A DNA stretch of 33,908 nucleotides from Roseomonas rosulenta (GCF_016106005.1 NZ_JACADR010000018.1:1-33908), one strand, 5' to 3'; shown: positions 8,221 through 15,689, numbered from the stretch's first letter. Translations and numbers: made by a program. Notes: generated by a model not told the origin, from the letters alone.

Positions 8221-11200
8221 GTGTGCCGCAGGCTGCGGCGCCCTGTGAGATGCGAGGATGACCTGACGAAGCCGCCGAAGACTGCAACAGCAACGCGAAG
8301 CCCCGGCACGCCGCGCGCGCGCCGGCGAATCACCGCCGAGAACATTCCGCCTCCCGCCGACAAGGGCATCCTCGTAGTGGGCATCGGCGCCTCCGCCGGC
8401 GGCCTCGATGCATGCCGCCGGCTGATCGAGGCGATCCAGGACGGCAGCGGCATGGCGCTGATCCTTGTCCAGCACCTCGATCCGAACCACGACAGCATGC
8501 TGGTGGACCTGCTCGCGACACATACCGGCCTGACCGTGCGCCAGGTCGAGGACGGCATGCCGATCGAGCCCGGCCACCTCTATGTCATACCCCCGGGCAC
8601 ATACCTCTCGGTGGGCAAGGGCACCCTGCACCTTACGGAGCCTGTTGCGCGGCACGGCGCGCGGCTGCCTTTCGACTTCCTGCTCCACTCGCTGGCCGAC
8701 GAGATGGGGCCAAGGGCTGTCTGCGTGATCCTCTCGGGGACCGGGGCCGACGGCAGCCTTGGCCTGAAGGCCATCAAGGAGAAGGGCGGCCTGGTGATCG
8801 CGCAGGACCCGGACGAAGCGGGCTTTGACGGGATGCCGCGGAGCGCGATCACGACCGGCGCGGTGGATCTCGTGCTTCCGGCGTCCCGCATCCCGGCCGC
8901 GCTCATGGATCATCTCCGAGGCGGGGCCCTCGCACCTGGCAAGGCAAGTAAGCCGCGACCTGCGGGAGACATGGTACCCGCCATCGTCGATCTTCTCCAC
9001 GAGAAGACGAGCCACGACTTCAGGCTCTACAAGCCCGGCACGCTGCGCCGGCGGATCGAACGACGCATGTCGGCCTTGGCCATCACCGCCGCCGACATGC
9101 ATGTCTATCTCGGGATGCTGCGCGACGATCCCGCCGAGCTCGAGACGCTGGCGAAGGATCTGCTGATCCATGTCACCAGCTTCTTTCGGGACAAGGCGGT
9201 CTTCGATCTCCTCGCGGAGTCCGTCATTCCCGAACTGGTCGAGGCCGTCGAGGCCGGGCGGCCGCTCCGCATCTGGGTTCCCGGATGCAGCACGGGCGAG
9301 GAAGCCTATTCCCTCGCCATGCTGTTCCAGGAGCGGATCGTCGCGACGCGGCGCGACATCAAGCTGCAGATCTTCGGATCCGATGTCGATCCGGATGCCG
9401 TCGTCGCCGCGCGCGACGGGCTTTATCCCCCGACCATCGCGTCTGACGTGACGCCGGAGCGGCTCGCGCGCTTCTTCACGAAGGAGAGCCAGGGCTACCG
9501 CGTCTCGTCCGAACTGCGCGCGAGCGTCGTCTTCACGGTGCAGGACGTGCTGAACGACGCGCCCTTCTCGCGGCTCGACATGGTGTCGTGCCGCAACCTG
9601 CTCATCTACCTGAGCCCGGAGGCGCAATCGAAGGTCATCGCGCTGTTCCACTTCGCGCTTCGCCCCGGCGGCATCCTGCTGCTCGGCGGCGCGGAGACGA
9701 TCGGCAGCGTGCCCGGCCGCTTCGAGGTGATCTCGAAGCCGGGCCGCATCTACCGGCATATCGGCCGCAGCCGGCCCGGCGAGCTCGGCCTGATCTTCGG
9801 CACCGGCACCGTCGAGCGACCAGGCCGGCAGACGGGCAGGACCGCGAACGCCGCGCGCAGCAACGCCTATGGCGAATTGTGCCGGCGGCTCGTGATGGAG
9901 GCCTTCGCGCCCGCGGCTGTGCTGGTCGATCATAAGCAGGAATGTCTCTATTCGCTCGGGCCGACCGATCGCTTCCTCCGCGTGCCAGCCGGGGCGCCGA
10001 CGCAGGACCTGCTCGCCCTGGCGCCGCGCAGCGTGCGGAACAAGCTCCGCGCGGCGATCCAGCGTGCGCTCCAGGAGAACAGGAGCGTTTCGCAACCCGG
10101 TGGCCTGATCCGCCAGGATGGCCGGACCCTGTCCTTCTCCATCGATGTGCAGCCGGTCCTCAGCGAAGGCGAAAAGCTGCTTCTCGTCTGCTTCTTGGAG
10201 GACAGGTCTTCGGCCCAGCCGGCCAGCCGCATCGCCGCACCACGCGATGTCCCTCGCGTCGCCGAGCTCGAACTGGAGCTGGAGGCGACGCGCACGGAAC
10301 TGCAGGGGGCGATCCACAACCTCGAGATCGCCAATGAGGAACAGAAGGCCATCAGCGAGGAGGCGCTCTCCGCGAGCGAGGAGTACCAGTCGACGAACGA
10401 GGAACTGCTGACGTCGAAGGAGGAGCTCCAGTCGCTGAACGAGGAGCTGACGGCGCTCAACACCCAGTTGCAGGAGACGCTCGAGCGCCAGCGCACGACG
10501 TCGAACGACCTGCAGAACGTCCTCTACAGCACCGACGTCGCCACCCTCTTCCTCGATACCGAGCTGAGGATTCGCTTCTTCACGCCGGCGACGAAGAATC
10601 TCGTCAGCGTCATTCCAGGCGATATCGGCCGCCCGCTCTCGGACCTCAACCTGCTCGCCTCGGACAGCGACCTCCTGGCCGATGCGCTCAAGGTGCTGCG
10701 GACACGCAAGCCGATCGAGCGCGAGATCATGACACGCGCGACCGCCTGGTATCTGCGCCGGATCCTGCCCTACCGCACCCAGGACGACGGGGTGGAGGGC
10801 GTCGTCATCACCTTCGTCGACATCACCGAGCGCCGGCTGGCCGGGCAGAAGCTCGAGGAGGCGAAGCGCCAGGCGGAGTTCGCCAACGGCGTGAAGTCTC
10901 GCTTCCTCGCCGCTGCAAGCCACGACCTGCGGCAGCCGCTGCAGACGCTGACGCTGCTCCAGGGCCTGCTGTCCAAGTCCGCGGAGGGCGAGAGGACGCA
11001 CGATCTCGTCACGCGCCTCGGCGAGACCCTGAGCGCGATGTCCGGCATGCTCAACACGCTGCTCGACATCAACCAGATCGAGGCCGGCACCATCCGCCCC
11101 GAAATCGTCCGCTTTCCGGTCAACGACCTGCTGGACCGCCTGCGGGGCGAGTTCTCCTACCATGCCGAGGCGCAGAAGCTGGGCTTCCGTGTCGTGCCCT

Positions 11201-12021
11201 GCGGTCTTGTCATCGAGAGCGATCCTCGACTGCTCGAGCAGATCCTGCGGAACCTGCTCTCGAACGCGCTGAAATATACCCGGCACGGCAAGGTGCTGCT
11301 CGGCTGCCGCAGGCAGGGGGGGCAGCTCCGCATCGAGGTGTGGGACACCGGCATCGGCATTCCGGACAGCGAGCGCCAGGCGGTCTTCGACGAGTATCAC
11401 CAGGTCGACAATCCGGCGCGCGAACGCGGCCGGGGCCTGGGGCTCGGCCTCTCGATCGCGCGCCGCATGTCCGAACTCCTGGGCCATCGCATCACGGTCC
11501 GTTCCTGGCCAGGCAAGGGCTCGGTCTTCGCCATCGAGCTGGCCCTGCCATCCGGCGAGCCCATCGCGCCCCCCGACCGCGTGCCCACCGCGATGCCGGC
11601 CAGGGCGGTCGGCCCGGCCGGCCGCCACGGCGCGATCCTGGTCGTTGAGGACGATCCGGACCTGCGGGACGCGCTCAGGATCTTCCTGGAGGTCGAGGGC
11701 CATGGCGCCATGTCGGCACCGGATGGCGTCGTCGCCCTCGACATGGTGGCGCAGGGGACGATCCGGCCGGACCTCATCCTCGCCGACTACAACCTGCCGG
11801 GCGGAATGACTGGGGTGGAGGTCGCGCGGACGCTGCGCGAGCGGCTGCGCCGCGAGGTGCCGGCCATCATCCTTACGGGCGACATCTCGACGGCCACGCT
11901 GCGCGACATCGAACTGCCCAGGTCGGTGCAGCTGCACAAGCCCGTGCGGCTCGAGGATCTTGCGCGCCGCATCCAGGAACTCCTGGCGCCGCGGGATAAG
12001 CGCGCGCTCCGCGGCGGGTAA
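8221..12021 (+). CDS. CheB-CheR-PAS-histidine kinase-receiver fusion protein
   Basis: A cytoplasmic multidomain signalling protein of 1,266 residues with no membrane segment. Domain order: CheB methylesterase (about 48-235) with catalytic Ser in GIGASAGG, His in QHLDPNH and Asp in SGTGADGS; CheR methyltransferase (about 245-510) with VTSFFRD, the SAM-binding GCSTGEEAYS and CRNLLIYL; a PAS-like segment (555-660); a Glu/Ser/Leu-rich coiled coil (680-755); a PAS domain (760-870); a HisKA domain with H901 in AASHDLRQPLQ; HATPase with N-box NLLSNALKYT and DTGIGIP (1042-1048); and a C-terminal receiver with phospho-acceptor Asp in LILADYNLP (about 1189) and Lys in LHKPV. CheB and CheR catalytic residues look intact. 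The GTG start at 8221 is uncertain: GAGGA precedes a CTG 42 bases downstream. No chemoreceptor or che operon is nearby, so a chemotaxis role is not implied. Confidence 0.92.
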   Translation: MCRRLRRPVRCEDDLTKPPKTATATRSPGTPRARRRITAENIPPPADKGILVVGIGASAGGLDACRRLIEAIQDGSGMALILVQHLDPNHDSMLVDLLATHTGLTVRQVEDGMPIEPGHLYVIPPGTYLSVGKGTLHLTEPVARHGARLPFDFLLHSLADEMGPRAVCVILSGTGADGSLGLKAIKEKGGLVIAQDPDEAGFDGMPRSAITTGAVDLVLPASRIPAALMDHLRGGALAPGKASKPRPAGDMVPAIVDLLHEKTSHDFRLYKPGTLRRRIERRMSALAITAADMHVYLGMLRDDPAELETLAKDLLIHVTSFFRDKAVFDLLAESVIPELVEAVEAGRPLRIWVPGCSTGEEAYSLAMLFQERIVATRRDIKLQIFGSDVDPDAVVAARDGLYPPTIASDVTPERLARFFTKESQGYRVSSELRASVVFTVQDVLNDAPFSRLDMVSCRNLLIYLSPEAQSKVIALFHFALRPGGILLLGGAETIGSVPGRFEVISKPGRIYRHIGRSRPGELGLIFGTGTVERPGRQTGRTANAARSNAYGELCRRLVMEAFAPAAVLVDHKQECLYSLGPTDRFLRVPAGAPTQDLLALAPRSVRNKLRAAIQRALQENRSVSQPGGLIRQDGRTLSFSIDVQPVLSEGEKLLLVCFLEDRSSAQPASRIAAPRDVPRVAELELELEATRTELQGAIHNLEIANEEQKAISEEALSASEEYQSTNEELLTSKEELQSLNEELTALNTQLQETLERQRTTSNDLQNVLYSTDVATLFLDTELRIRFFTPATKNLVSVIPGDIGRPLSDLNLLASDSDLLADALKVLRTRKPIEREIMTRATAWYLRRILPYRTQDDGVEGVVITFVDITERRLAGQKLEEAKRQAEFANGVKSRFLAAASHDLRQPLQTLTLLQGLLSKSAEGERTHDLVTRLGETLSAMSGMLNTLLDINQIEAGTIRPEIVRFPVNDLLDRLRGEFSYHAEAQKLGFRVVPCGLVIESDPRLLEQILRNLLSNALKYTRHGKVLLGCRRQGGQLRIEVWDTGIGIPDSERQAVFDEYHQVDNPARERGRGLGLGLSIARRMSELLGHRITVRSWPGKGSVFAIELALPSGEPIAPPDRVPTAMPARAVGPAGRHGAILVVEDDPDLRDALRIFLEVEGHGAMSAPDGVVALDMVAQGTIRPDLILADYNLPGGMTGVEVARTLRERLRREVPAIILTGDISTATLRDIELPRSVQLHKPVRLEDLARRIQELLAPRDKRALRGG

Positions 12022-12043
12022 GCCGCCGCCGCGATCAGCGCCC

Positions 12044-12370
12044 CTAGCCCTCGCGCAGCAGGTCGACGACGGCCAGCGGTCGCGCGCGCGGCGCCATCGC
12101 GGTCTGGCGCCGCGCATAGACTTCGTGCAGCAGGATCTCGCCATCGGCGGCCCGCGTGAGCGTCAGCCGGCGGTTGAACGTCTCCGGCGATCCCAGGTGG
12201 CGTCCGATCAGGACAATGCCGGAGTCCGGCAAACGCTCCGCGAGCAGGCCGAGCATGAGGTCGGCGGTGGTCGGATCGAGCGCATCCGTCACGTCGCCGA
12301 GCACGATCCAGCGTGGACGAAGCAGGAGCAGCCGCGCGAAGCACAGGCGTTACAATTCCGCCGCGCTTGG
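12044..12370 (-). pseudogene. 3' remnant of an ABC transporter ATPase with an in-frame stop
   Basis: The minus-strand frame reads RLCFARLLLLRPRWIVLGDV then TDALDPTTADLMLGLLAERL and ends with ...VVDLLREG at a stop (12044). This is the C-terminal third of an ABC ATPase: the helix after the signature, a Walker B-like segment (WIVLGD, with D where most have DE) and an H-loop-like IGRH. Immediately upstream the frame reads S-A-A-E-L-stop-R, where a family member would have SGGELQR or similar, so a TAA at 12350-12352 probably replaces a Gln codon. Beyond about 12370 no ATPase sequence, Walker A or membrane part is found. It resembles the SbmA/YddA-type exporter-like ATPases. I regard it as a dead fragment. 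Confidence 0.65.
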
Positions 12371-12396
12371 CCTCGCGCGCTCGGTCGGACGCCTCG

Positions 12397-12534
12397 ATCA
12401 GGCGCGCTGCAGGTGACGGTGAGAGACGAGGTGCGCCGTATTGATGGCCATGGCCCCCGGGATGACCCGCACGACGATGCCGATCGGCGTCATGGCGCTT
12501 TCGGTCGAGCGCGGTTCAAGCGCGTCGAACAGGT
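12397..12534 (-). pseudogene. 3' fragment of an unidentified gene
   Basis: A coding-like stretch on the minus strand (DLFDALEPRSTESAMTPIGI followed by VVRVIPGAMAINTAHLVSHR, ending HLQRA at a TGA at 12399-12397) with strongly G/C-ending codons but no start of its own that makes sense; internal ATGs would give peptides of 17-32 residues. It is out of frame with the VIT-like fragment that abuts it upstream. I do not recognise the family. It looks like the C-terminal end of a protein left behind by a deletion. Confidence 0.35.
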
Positions 12535-12636
12535 CGCGGCGGAGACGATGCCGTCATTGGCGCCGAGAACGGCGGCCCGCAGCCAGCCGATCCGGCCCAC
12601 GAGGTGGCGTTCCGGATGCACGCGAAGTCGGCTGAT
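12535..12636 (-). pseudogene. 5' remnant of a VIT1/CCC1-family transporter gene
   Basis: The minus strand encodes ISRLRVHPERHLVGRIGWLR then AAVLGANDGIVSAA, the highly conserved N-terminus of VIT1/CCC1-type iron/manganese transporters (usual form M-S-R-L-...-GRIGWLRAAVLGANDGIVSTASL). The residue where the start Met should be is ATC (12636-12634) instead of ATG, and after GIVSAA the family sequence stops abruptly and runs into an unrelated frame. The remaining roughly 200 residues and all later membrane segments are missing. It is a truncated, non-functional remnant. Confidence 0.65.
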
Positions 12637-12691
12637 GCCGTGGACCTTCCTCGACGTCCCGTCAGCAGCCGGAGGGCGTCCCTCAGCGCCG

Positions 12692-12841
12692 CTACCTCTC
12701 CTGGATCGATACGCCGCGCCCGCCAATGGTGATGTCGACGCCCGAACGGTGTCGCTCCTGGTAGAACCAGTAGCCGAGCGCCCCGGCGCCGATCCCGAGC
12801 ACGCCGATCGCGATGATGAGCAGGTTGCGATTCATCGTCAT
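12692..12841 (-). CDS. 49-residue single-span membrane protein
   Basis: A small protein beginning MTMNRNLLIIAIGVLGIGAG, with one membrane helix (residues about 6-24), then a short basic stretch (YQERHRSG) and a soluble tail VDITIGGRGVSIQER. No function is known to me; similar short proteins occur in acetic-acid-bacteria relatives as hypotheticals. The ATG at 12841 is preceded by GAAGG at suitable spacing; a second ATG lies two codons later. It is followed on the same strand by the gene remnants at 12.0-12.6 kb and preceded by the DUF3309 gene, with a strong hairpin between, so it may have its own transcript or be separated from that gene by a terminator-like element. Confidence 0.65.
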   Translation of the reverse strand: MTMNRNLLIIAIGVLGIGAGALGYWFYQERHRSGVDITIGGRGVSIQER

Positions 12842-12858
12842 TGGTACCTTCAGCCCTT

Positions 12859-12883
12859 GGATGCGCGCAGCATGCGCGCATCC
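12859..12883. repeat. Strong hairpin between the 49-residue gene and DUF3309
   Basis: GGATGCGCGC (12859-12868) and GCGCGCATCC (12874-12883) form a perfect 10-base-pair stem with a 5-base loop AGCAT. On the minus strand it lies downstream of the DUF3309 stop and 18 bases upstream of the next start. There is no T-run, so it could be a processing or attenuation element, or a terminator needing Rho. Confidence 0.5.
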
Positions 12884-12956
12884 CATTGTTCCTTCCGTCG
12901 ATGGTCCAGGCGCGGCGGTCGCGAAGGTCCCGCGCCGCGCGACAGCATGGCTCCGG

Positions 12957-13121
12957 TCAGAGCCGCCCCATCAGCACGAGGATCAGGACGATGATGAGGA
13001 CCGCTCCCAGCACGCCGACGCCGCCATGGCCGAAGCCGTAGCCATAGCCGCCGACGACGCCCGTGAAGCCGCCGAGCAGCGCGATGACGAGGATGATGAG
13101 CAGGATTGTTCCAAGCGACAT
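12957..13121 (-). CDS. DUF3309 family small membrane protein
   Basis: A 54-residue hydrophobic protein: MSLGTILLIILVIALLGGFT, a glycine-rich turn (GVVGGYGYGFGHGGVGV), then a second membrane segment LGAVLIIVLILVLMGRL. This matches the DUF3309 family, found widely in alpha- and betaproteobacteria and often near stress genes; its function is unknown. The start ATG at 13121 has an excellent AAGGAGAAGACATC ribosome site. It lies 58 bases downstream of the glycine-zipper lipoprotein gene on the same strand and may be co-transcribed with it. The Gly/Tyr/His central turn could sit at the membrane surface. Confidence 0.85.
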   Translation of the reverse strand: MSLGTILLIILVIALLGGFTGVVGGYGYGFGHGGVGVLGAVLIIVLILVLMGRL

Positions 13122-13179
13122 GATGTCTTCTCCTTGATGCACGATCGTCGGCCGGACAGCCTGCGCCGCAGCGCCTTCG

Positions 13180-13419
13180 TCAGTAGTAGGACTGTCGCGA
13201 CCTCTGCGACTGGTCGTAGAGGTAGCCGCCGACGCCGCCGACACCGGCGCCGATCAGGGCGCCCATCCCGGCATTTCCGCTGAAGGATCCGGCAATGCCG
13301 CCGACGGCGGCGCCACCCAGGGCGCCGATGCCGACATTCCGCTGCGTGGGCGTCATCTCGGCGCAGGCCGACAGGCCAAGGCCGGCCACGAGCATGAGAA
13401 CAAGTCGCGTCGAGCGCAT
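13180..13419 (-). CDS. Glycine-zipper outer-membrane lipoprotein
   Basis: A 79-residue lipoprotein. The signal peptide MRSTRLVLMLVAGLGLSAC ends in a lipobox LSAC with the acylated Cys at residue 19. The mature part holds a glycine-zipper repeat (GIGALGGAAVGGIAGSFSGN, then GMGALIGAGVGGVGGYLYDQ) of the type seen in SmpA/OsmB/17-kDa-like envelope proteins, ending in a polar Ser/Arg/Tyr tail. With Ala rather than Asp after the Cys, outer-membrane sorting is likely. It begins 16 bases after the Rap1a/Tai-like gene and is probably in the same transcript. The likely role is envelope stabilisation under osmotic or general stress; this is inferred from family and surroundings. Confidence 0.85.
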   Translation of the reverse strand: MRSTRLVLMLVAGLGLSACAEMTPTQRNVGIGALGGAAVGGIAGSFSGNAGMGALIGAGVGGVGGYLYDQSQRSRQSYY

Positions 13420-13435
13420 GGTCGTCTCCCCGGTG

Positions 13436-13885
13436 TCAGCGTGTACGGCGCGGGCTGCGGGCGGGCGGGCCCGCTGGGCAGGGGAAGTTCGCCTGGGCCC
13501 AGCGCAGCAGGCCGTCGAGTGCCGGCTCGTGGCCATAGCTTGGGTTCTCCCGGGTCCAGGCCGCGAAGGCGATGCCGGACTCCGCGACGGTCGGGCCGGG
13601 CACCGGCACGCAGTAGAGCGGTCTCGCGGGTCCGCCACGGGGATACAGCAGCGCGTGATACTGCCCGAAGCTGGTGAGGAAGCCCTGACAATAGGCGATA
13701 GATTCCAGGCGCGGCACGCCGCTCCAGGTGGGATCGCAGATGGCCGCCAGGTCGTTGGCCGTCACCGCCTGGGTGATGATGGCGGGCGTCCCGCGCGCCG
13801 GCGCGCCCTGGGCCATGGCGCTCGGCGCCAGGGCAACCGTGCCTGACAGCGCGATGGCCAGTGCAAATGCAGTCCCTGCTCGCAT
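13436..13885 (-). CDS. Rap1a/Tai-like exported protein
   Basis: An exported protein of 149 residues. The N-terminus MRAGTAFALAIALSGTVALA is a Sec signal with cleavage after SAMA near residue 25. The mature region has LAAICDPTWSGVPRLESIAYCQGFLTSFGQ and a later CVPVPGPT with spaced Cys residues, which matches the Rap1a/Tai domain. That domain was first known from immunity proteins of type VI secretion in Serratia but is widespread in proteobacteria as periplasmic proteins of unknown role. No type VI genes are present here, so an immunity role should not be assumed. The ATG at 13885 follows GGAGGAGACCATC. Downstream on the same strand, 16 bases away, is the glycine-zipper lipoprotein. Confidence 0.78.
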   Translation of the reverse strand: MRAGTAFALAIALSGTVALAPSAMAQGAPARGTPAIITQAVTANDLAAICDPTWSGVPRLESIAYCQGFLTSFGQYHALLYPRGGPARPLYCVPVPGPTVAESGIAFAAWTRENPSYGHEPALDGLLRWAQANFPCPAGPPARSPRRTR

Positions 13886-14018
13886 GATGGTCTCCTCCAG
13901 TTGTGCGCGGATCGGCGGCCTGGTTCGGTCCCGGTCCTGCGTGACGGCCGTGGTGGCGTGGGATCGACGGCTGGCGTCTGCCGCAGCGGGGCAACGACAG
14001 GCGCGGATGCCGGCCCGT

Positions 14019-14297
14019 TCAGTCATCGCGCCGATTGTCATGGTCGGGACGGTTGTACCGATTGCGGTAGTAGCCATGGTCCGGCCGCCCATAGGTGCGT
14101 GGCCAAGACGATTGCGACTGGTTGTACAGATAGGGTGTCGATCCCCGGGGATAGGCGTAGGGCGCGGGGAAGCGTGCATTGCCGCTGTAGCTTCCGTAGG
14201 GCTGCTGGTAGTACCCGTCATTCACTCCGACGCAGGCCGAAAGCCCGGCACCCGCCAGGAGCAGGACCGCCAGGCGCGCCAGGCGCGCCCGGGCCAT
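14019..14297 (-). CDS. Tyr/Asn/Arg-rich lipoprotein, unknown function
   Basis: A 92-residue lipoprotein. MARARLARLAVLLLAGAGLS is followed by AC, giving a lipobox LSAC with Cys near residue 22. The mature chain is rich in Tyr, Pro, Gly, Asn and Arg (DGYYQQPYGSYSGN... ending RPDHDNRRDD) and looks unstructured, with no catalytic motif. The frame extends upstream to 14423 but the signal peptide fixes the start at 14297. A promoter-like GAAAC-N16-CGTT lies about 160 bases upstream on the same strand. Function unknown; its place among envelope proteins in a stress island suggests a surface or envelope role. Confidence 0.75.
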   Translation of the reverse strand: MARARLARLAVLLLAGAGLSACVGVNDGYYQQPYGSYSGNARFPAPYAYPRGSTPYLYNQSQSSWPRTYGRPDHGYYRNRYNRPDHDNRRDD

Positions 14298-14603
14298 GCA
14301 CGGTGACCTGGCGGTGACGATCCTGTGCTGCTCGCGGTCGCCCGCGCTGGGCGACATTAGACAACGCGGCGCGGCGTGGGCCTGCATCGGTGAATTCCTT
14401 CCGCCTGGCGTCGGCGGCTCCATCCGAGATCGGTGCCGCGCGATGCCTGCTGCATTGAAACGCCGTCAGGCGCAGGTGGTTTCATATGTCTTCGAAATTC
14501 TTCGTGCCGTGCTGGCGTGCGATCCGCCGTCGGCCTCGTCGCCATGACGACGGGCGGCGCGGAATCCTCCCCGCGCCGCCCGAAGGCCACCTGCCGAGCA
14601 GGC
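14298..14603. other. Intergenic region with a stress-promoter candidate
   Basis: About 300 bases between the Tyr-rich lipoprotein gene and the PRC-barrel gene, both on the minus strand. Apart from the promoter-like element at 14459-14483 I see no gene, repeat or terminator hairpin. Confidence 0.45.
14459..14483 (-). promoter_or_regulatory. EcfG-like promoter motif (GAAAC-N16-CGTT)
   Basis: On the minus strand GAAAC (14483-14479) is followed after 16 bases by CGTT (14462-14459), with TC after the second box as in csbD. The first box differs from GGAAC by one base. It points toward the lipoprotein gene starting at 14297. Confidence 0.45.
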
Positions 14604-15224
14604 TTACCTCGACCGGACTTCGGAGAACTGGAAGGCCGGGCGAGCCTGGAGGATCTCCTTCGTCGCACCGGGCAGCACGAGGTGCTCGTTCCCAGCATTC
14701 CAGCGGAGATCTGCCAGTGGCACGGTGATCAGCCGCCCGCCCATGCCGAGGAATCCGCCGACCTGCACGACGGCCATCGGATAGCCCGAGGCGGGCATCG
14801 CCGCCGCCGCCGCGGCCGGCGGTGCCGCGGCGCCCTGGGGTGCCGTGGCGCCCTGGGGTGCCGCAGGCGCAGTCGGCGCCGCTGGCGCAGGAACCTGCGC
14901 CGGAGTTCCGGCCACTCTCACCGGCGGAACCACGGCGGAGGGAAACAGCAGGATGTCCTCCATCTCGCCGATCTTCTCCTCGTGCTCGTTGTAGATCGTG
15001 CTGCCGATCAGCTGGCTCGCCCGAGGGCGAAGCGTCACGGTAGAGCCGGCCGTCGTGGTGAAAAGCGGAACCAGCGCCGGCCGCGTCGCAGGAGTCCCGC
15101 TGGCGGCAGGCGGACTAACAGGTGCAGGGCTCGTCTGCGCCAGCGCGAGCATCGGTGCGACGATCAGGCCAGCCGCGAGCGTCATCGGGATCATGGGCAG
15201 TCGGAATTCATGAGGGGATTTCAT
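14604..15224 (-). CDS. Exported PRC-barrel domain protein with Ala/Pro/Gln insert
   Basis: A 206-residue protein with a signal peptide (FRLPMIPMTLAAGLIVAPML, cleavage near ALAQ at about residue 30). The first half of a PRC-barrel follows the motif SQLIGSTIYNEHEEKIGEME (about residues 89-108). The second half, PMAVVQVGGFLGMGGRLITV plus PLADLRW, comes after an inserted low-complexity segment of roughly 40 residues rich in Ala, Pro and Gln. PRC-barrel proteins of this exported type are common in alphaproteobacteria and often stress-induced; their biochemical role is not established. The ATG at 15224 has AAGGA at 8 bases. A stress-type promoter motif lies 70-95 bases upstream, with a run of ten C in the leader between them. 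Confidence 0.85.
   Translation of the reverse strand: MKSPHEFRLPMIPMTLAAGLIVAPMLALAQTSPAPVSPPAASGTPATRPALVPLFTTTAGSTVTLRPRASQLIGSTIYNEHEEKIGEMEDILLFPSAVVPPVRVAGTPAQVPAPAAPTAPAAPQGATAPQGAAAPPAAAAAAMPASGYPMAVVQVGGFLGMGGRLITVPLADLRWNAGNEHLVLPGATKEILQARPAFQFSEVRSR
14829..14864. repeat. Two-copy 18-base tandem repeat inside the PRC-barrel gene
   Basis: Two adjacent copies of GGCGCCCTGGGGTGCCGY (14829-14846 and 14847-14864), identical except for the last base. They encode the repeated hexapeptide A/T-A-P-Q-G-A in the low-complexity insert of the PRC-barrel protein. Unit length is a multiple of three, so copy-number change would keep the frame. Confidence 0.8.
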
Positions 15225-15246
15225 GGCCGATTCCTTTTCCTACTTT

Positions 15247-15256
15247 GGGGGGGGGG
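15247..15256. repeat. Ten-base G/C homopolymer in the PRC-barrel leader
   Basis: Ten consecutive G on the plus strand (ten C in the transcript) lie 23-32 bases upstream of the PRC-barrel start and downstream of its stress-type promoter. Such tracts are prone to slippage and also to sequencing error. Confidence 0.8.
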
Positions 15257-15294
15257 AGCAGCGCACCGCGAGAACCTGCGATGCCATTCAGGAA

Positions 15295-15319
15295 AACGCC
15301 CCTCAGGGCGGGGAGTTGC
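15295..15319 (-). promoter_or_regulatory. EcfG-type stress promoter motif (GCAAC-N16-CGTT)
   Basis: GCAAC (15319-15315) and CGTT (15298-15295) on the minus strand, exactly 16 bases apart, followed by TT. It points to the PRC-barrel gene starting at 15224. Boxes and spacing are identical to those at csbD and at 6480-6504. Confidence 0.65.
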
Positions 15320-15456
15320 ACCGACGAGGAAGGCCCGCGCGCTCGGCTATCACCGATCAGATGACCCGCGCTGCGTGCAATGCGGGCGGATTGTGCGCCG
15401 GCCCCGCCGCGGGGGCGGAAGCGGGGCCGGCGCGGCCGGTCAGCGCGATGGCAGGA

Positions 15457-15621
15457 TCAACGAACCCAACCGCGACCGGCAACCAGGGAAATGATGAAGA
15501 GGACGAGGAACACCGCGAACAGGATCCTCGCGATCCCGCTCGCCGTCGATGCGATGCCGCCGAAGCCGAGCACGCCCGCGACGAGCGCGACGACCAGGAA
15601 GATCAGGGTCCAGTAGAGCAT
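15457..15621 (-). CDS. DUF1328 (YtjA-like) small membrane protein
   Basis: A 54-residue protein, [20 protein letters not shown] then [20 protein letters not shown], ending [14 protein letters not shown]. It has two membrane segments separated by the GFGGIA turn that defines DUF1328 (E. coli YtjA). The family has no established biochemical function but is repeatedly found in stress regulons of proteobacteria. The ATG at 15621 is preceded by GAGGAAGGCAGC. It lies 101 bases downstream of csbD on the same strand, with a terminator-like hairpin between, so it may be only partly co-transcribed. No stress-type promoter motif was found directly in front of it. Confidence 0.9.
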   Translation of the reverse strand: MLYWTLIFLVVALVAGVLGFGGIASTASGIARILFAVFLVLFIISLVAGRGWVR

Positions 15622-15689
15622 GCTGCCTTCCTCGCGCTGCGCCAAGCGCAGCAAGCGCGTGGCGTCGGGTGTCTACCGGGACGACAAAG

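Noticed and set aside
7477-12144. A minus-strand frame of 1,555 codons without a stop
   Set aside because: It lies antisense to the well-supported CheB-CheR-kinase gene and its translation is Arg/Ala/Gln-rich with no domain, except for the last 123 codons, which are the real receiver gene. Long antisense openness is common in GC-rich coding DNA.
13436-13885. A type VI secretion immunity gene
   Set aside because: The domain resembles Rap1a/Tai, but no effector or type VI component is in the window and the family is widespread outside such systems.
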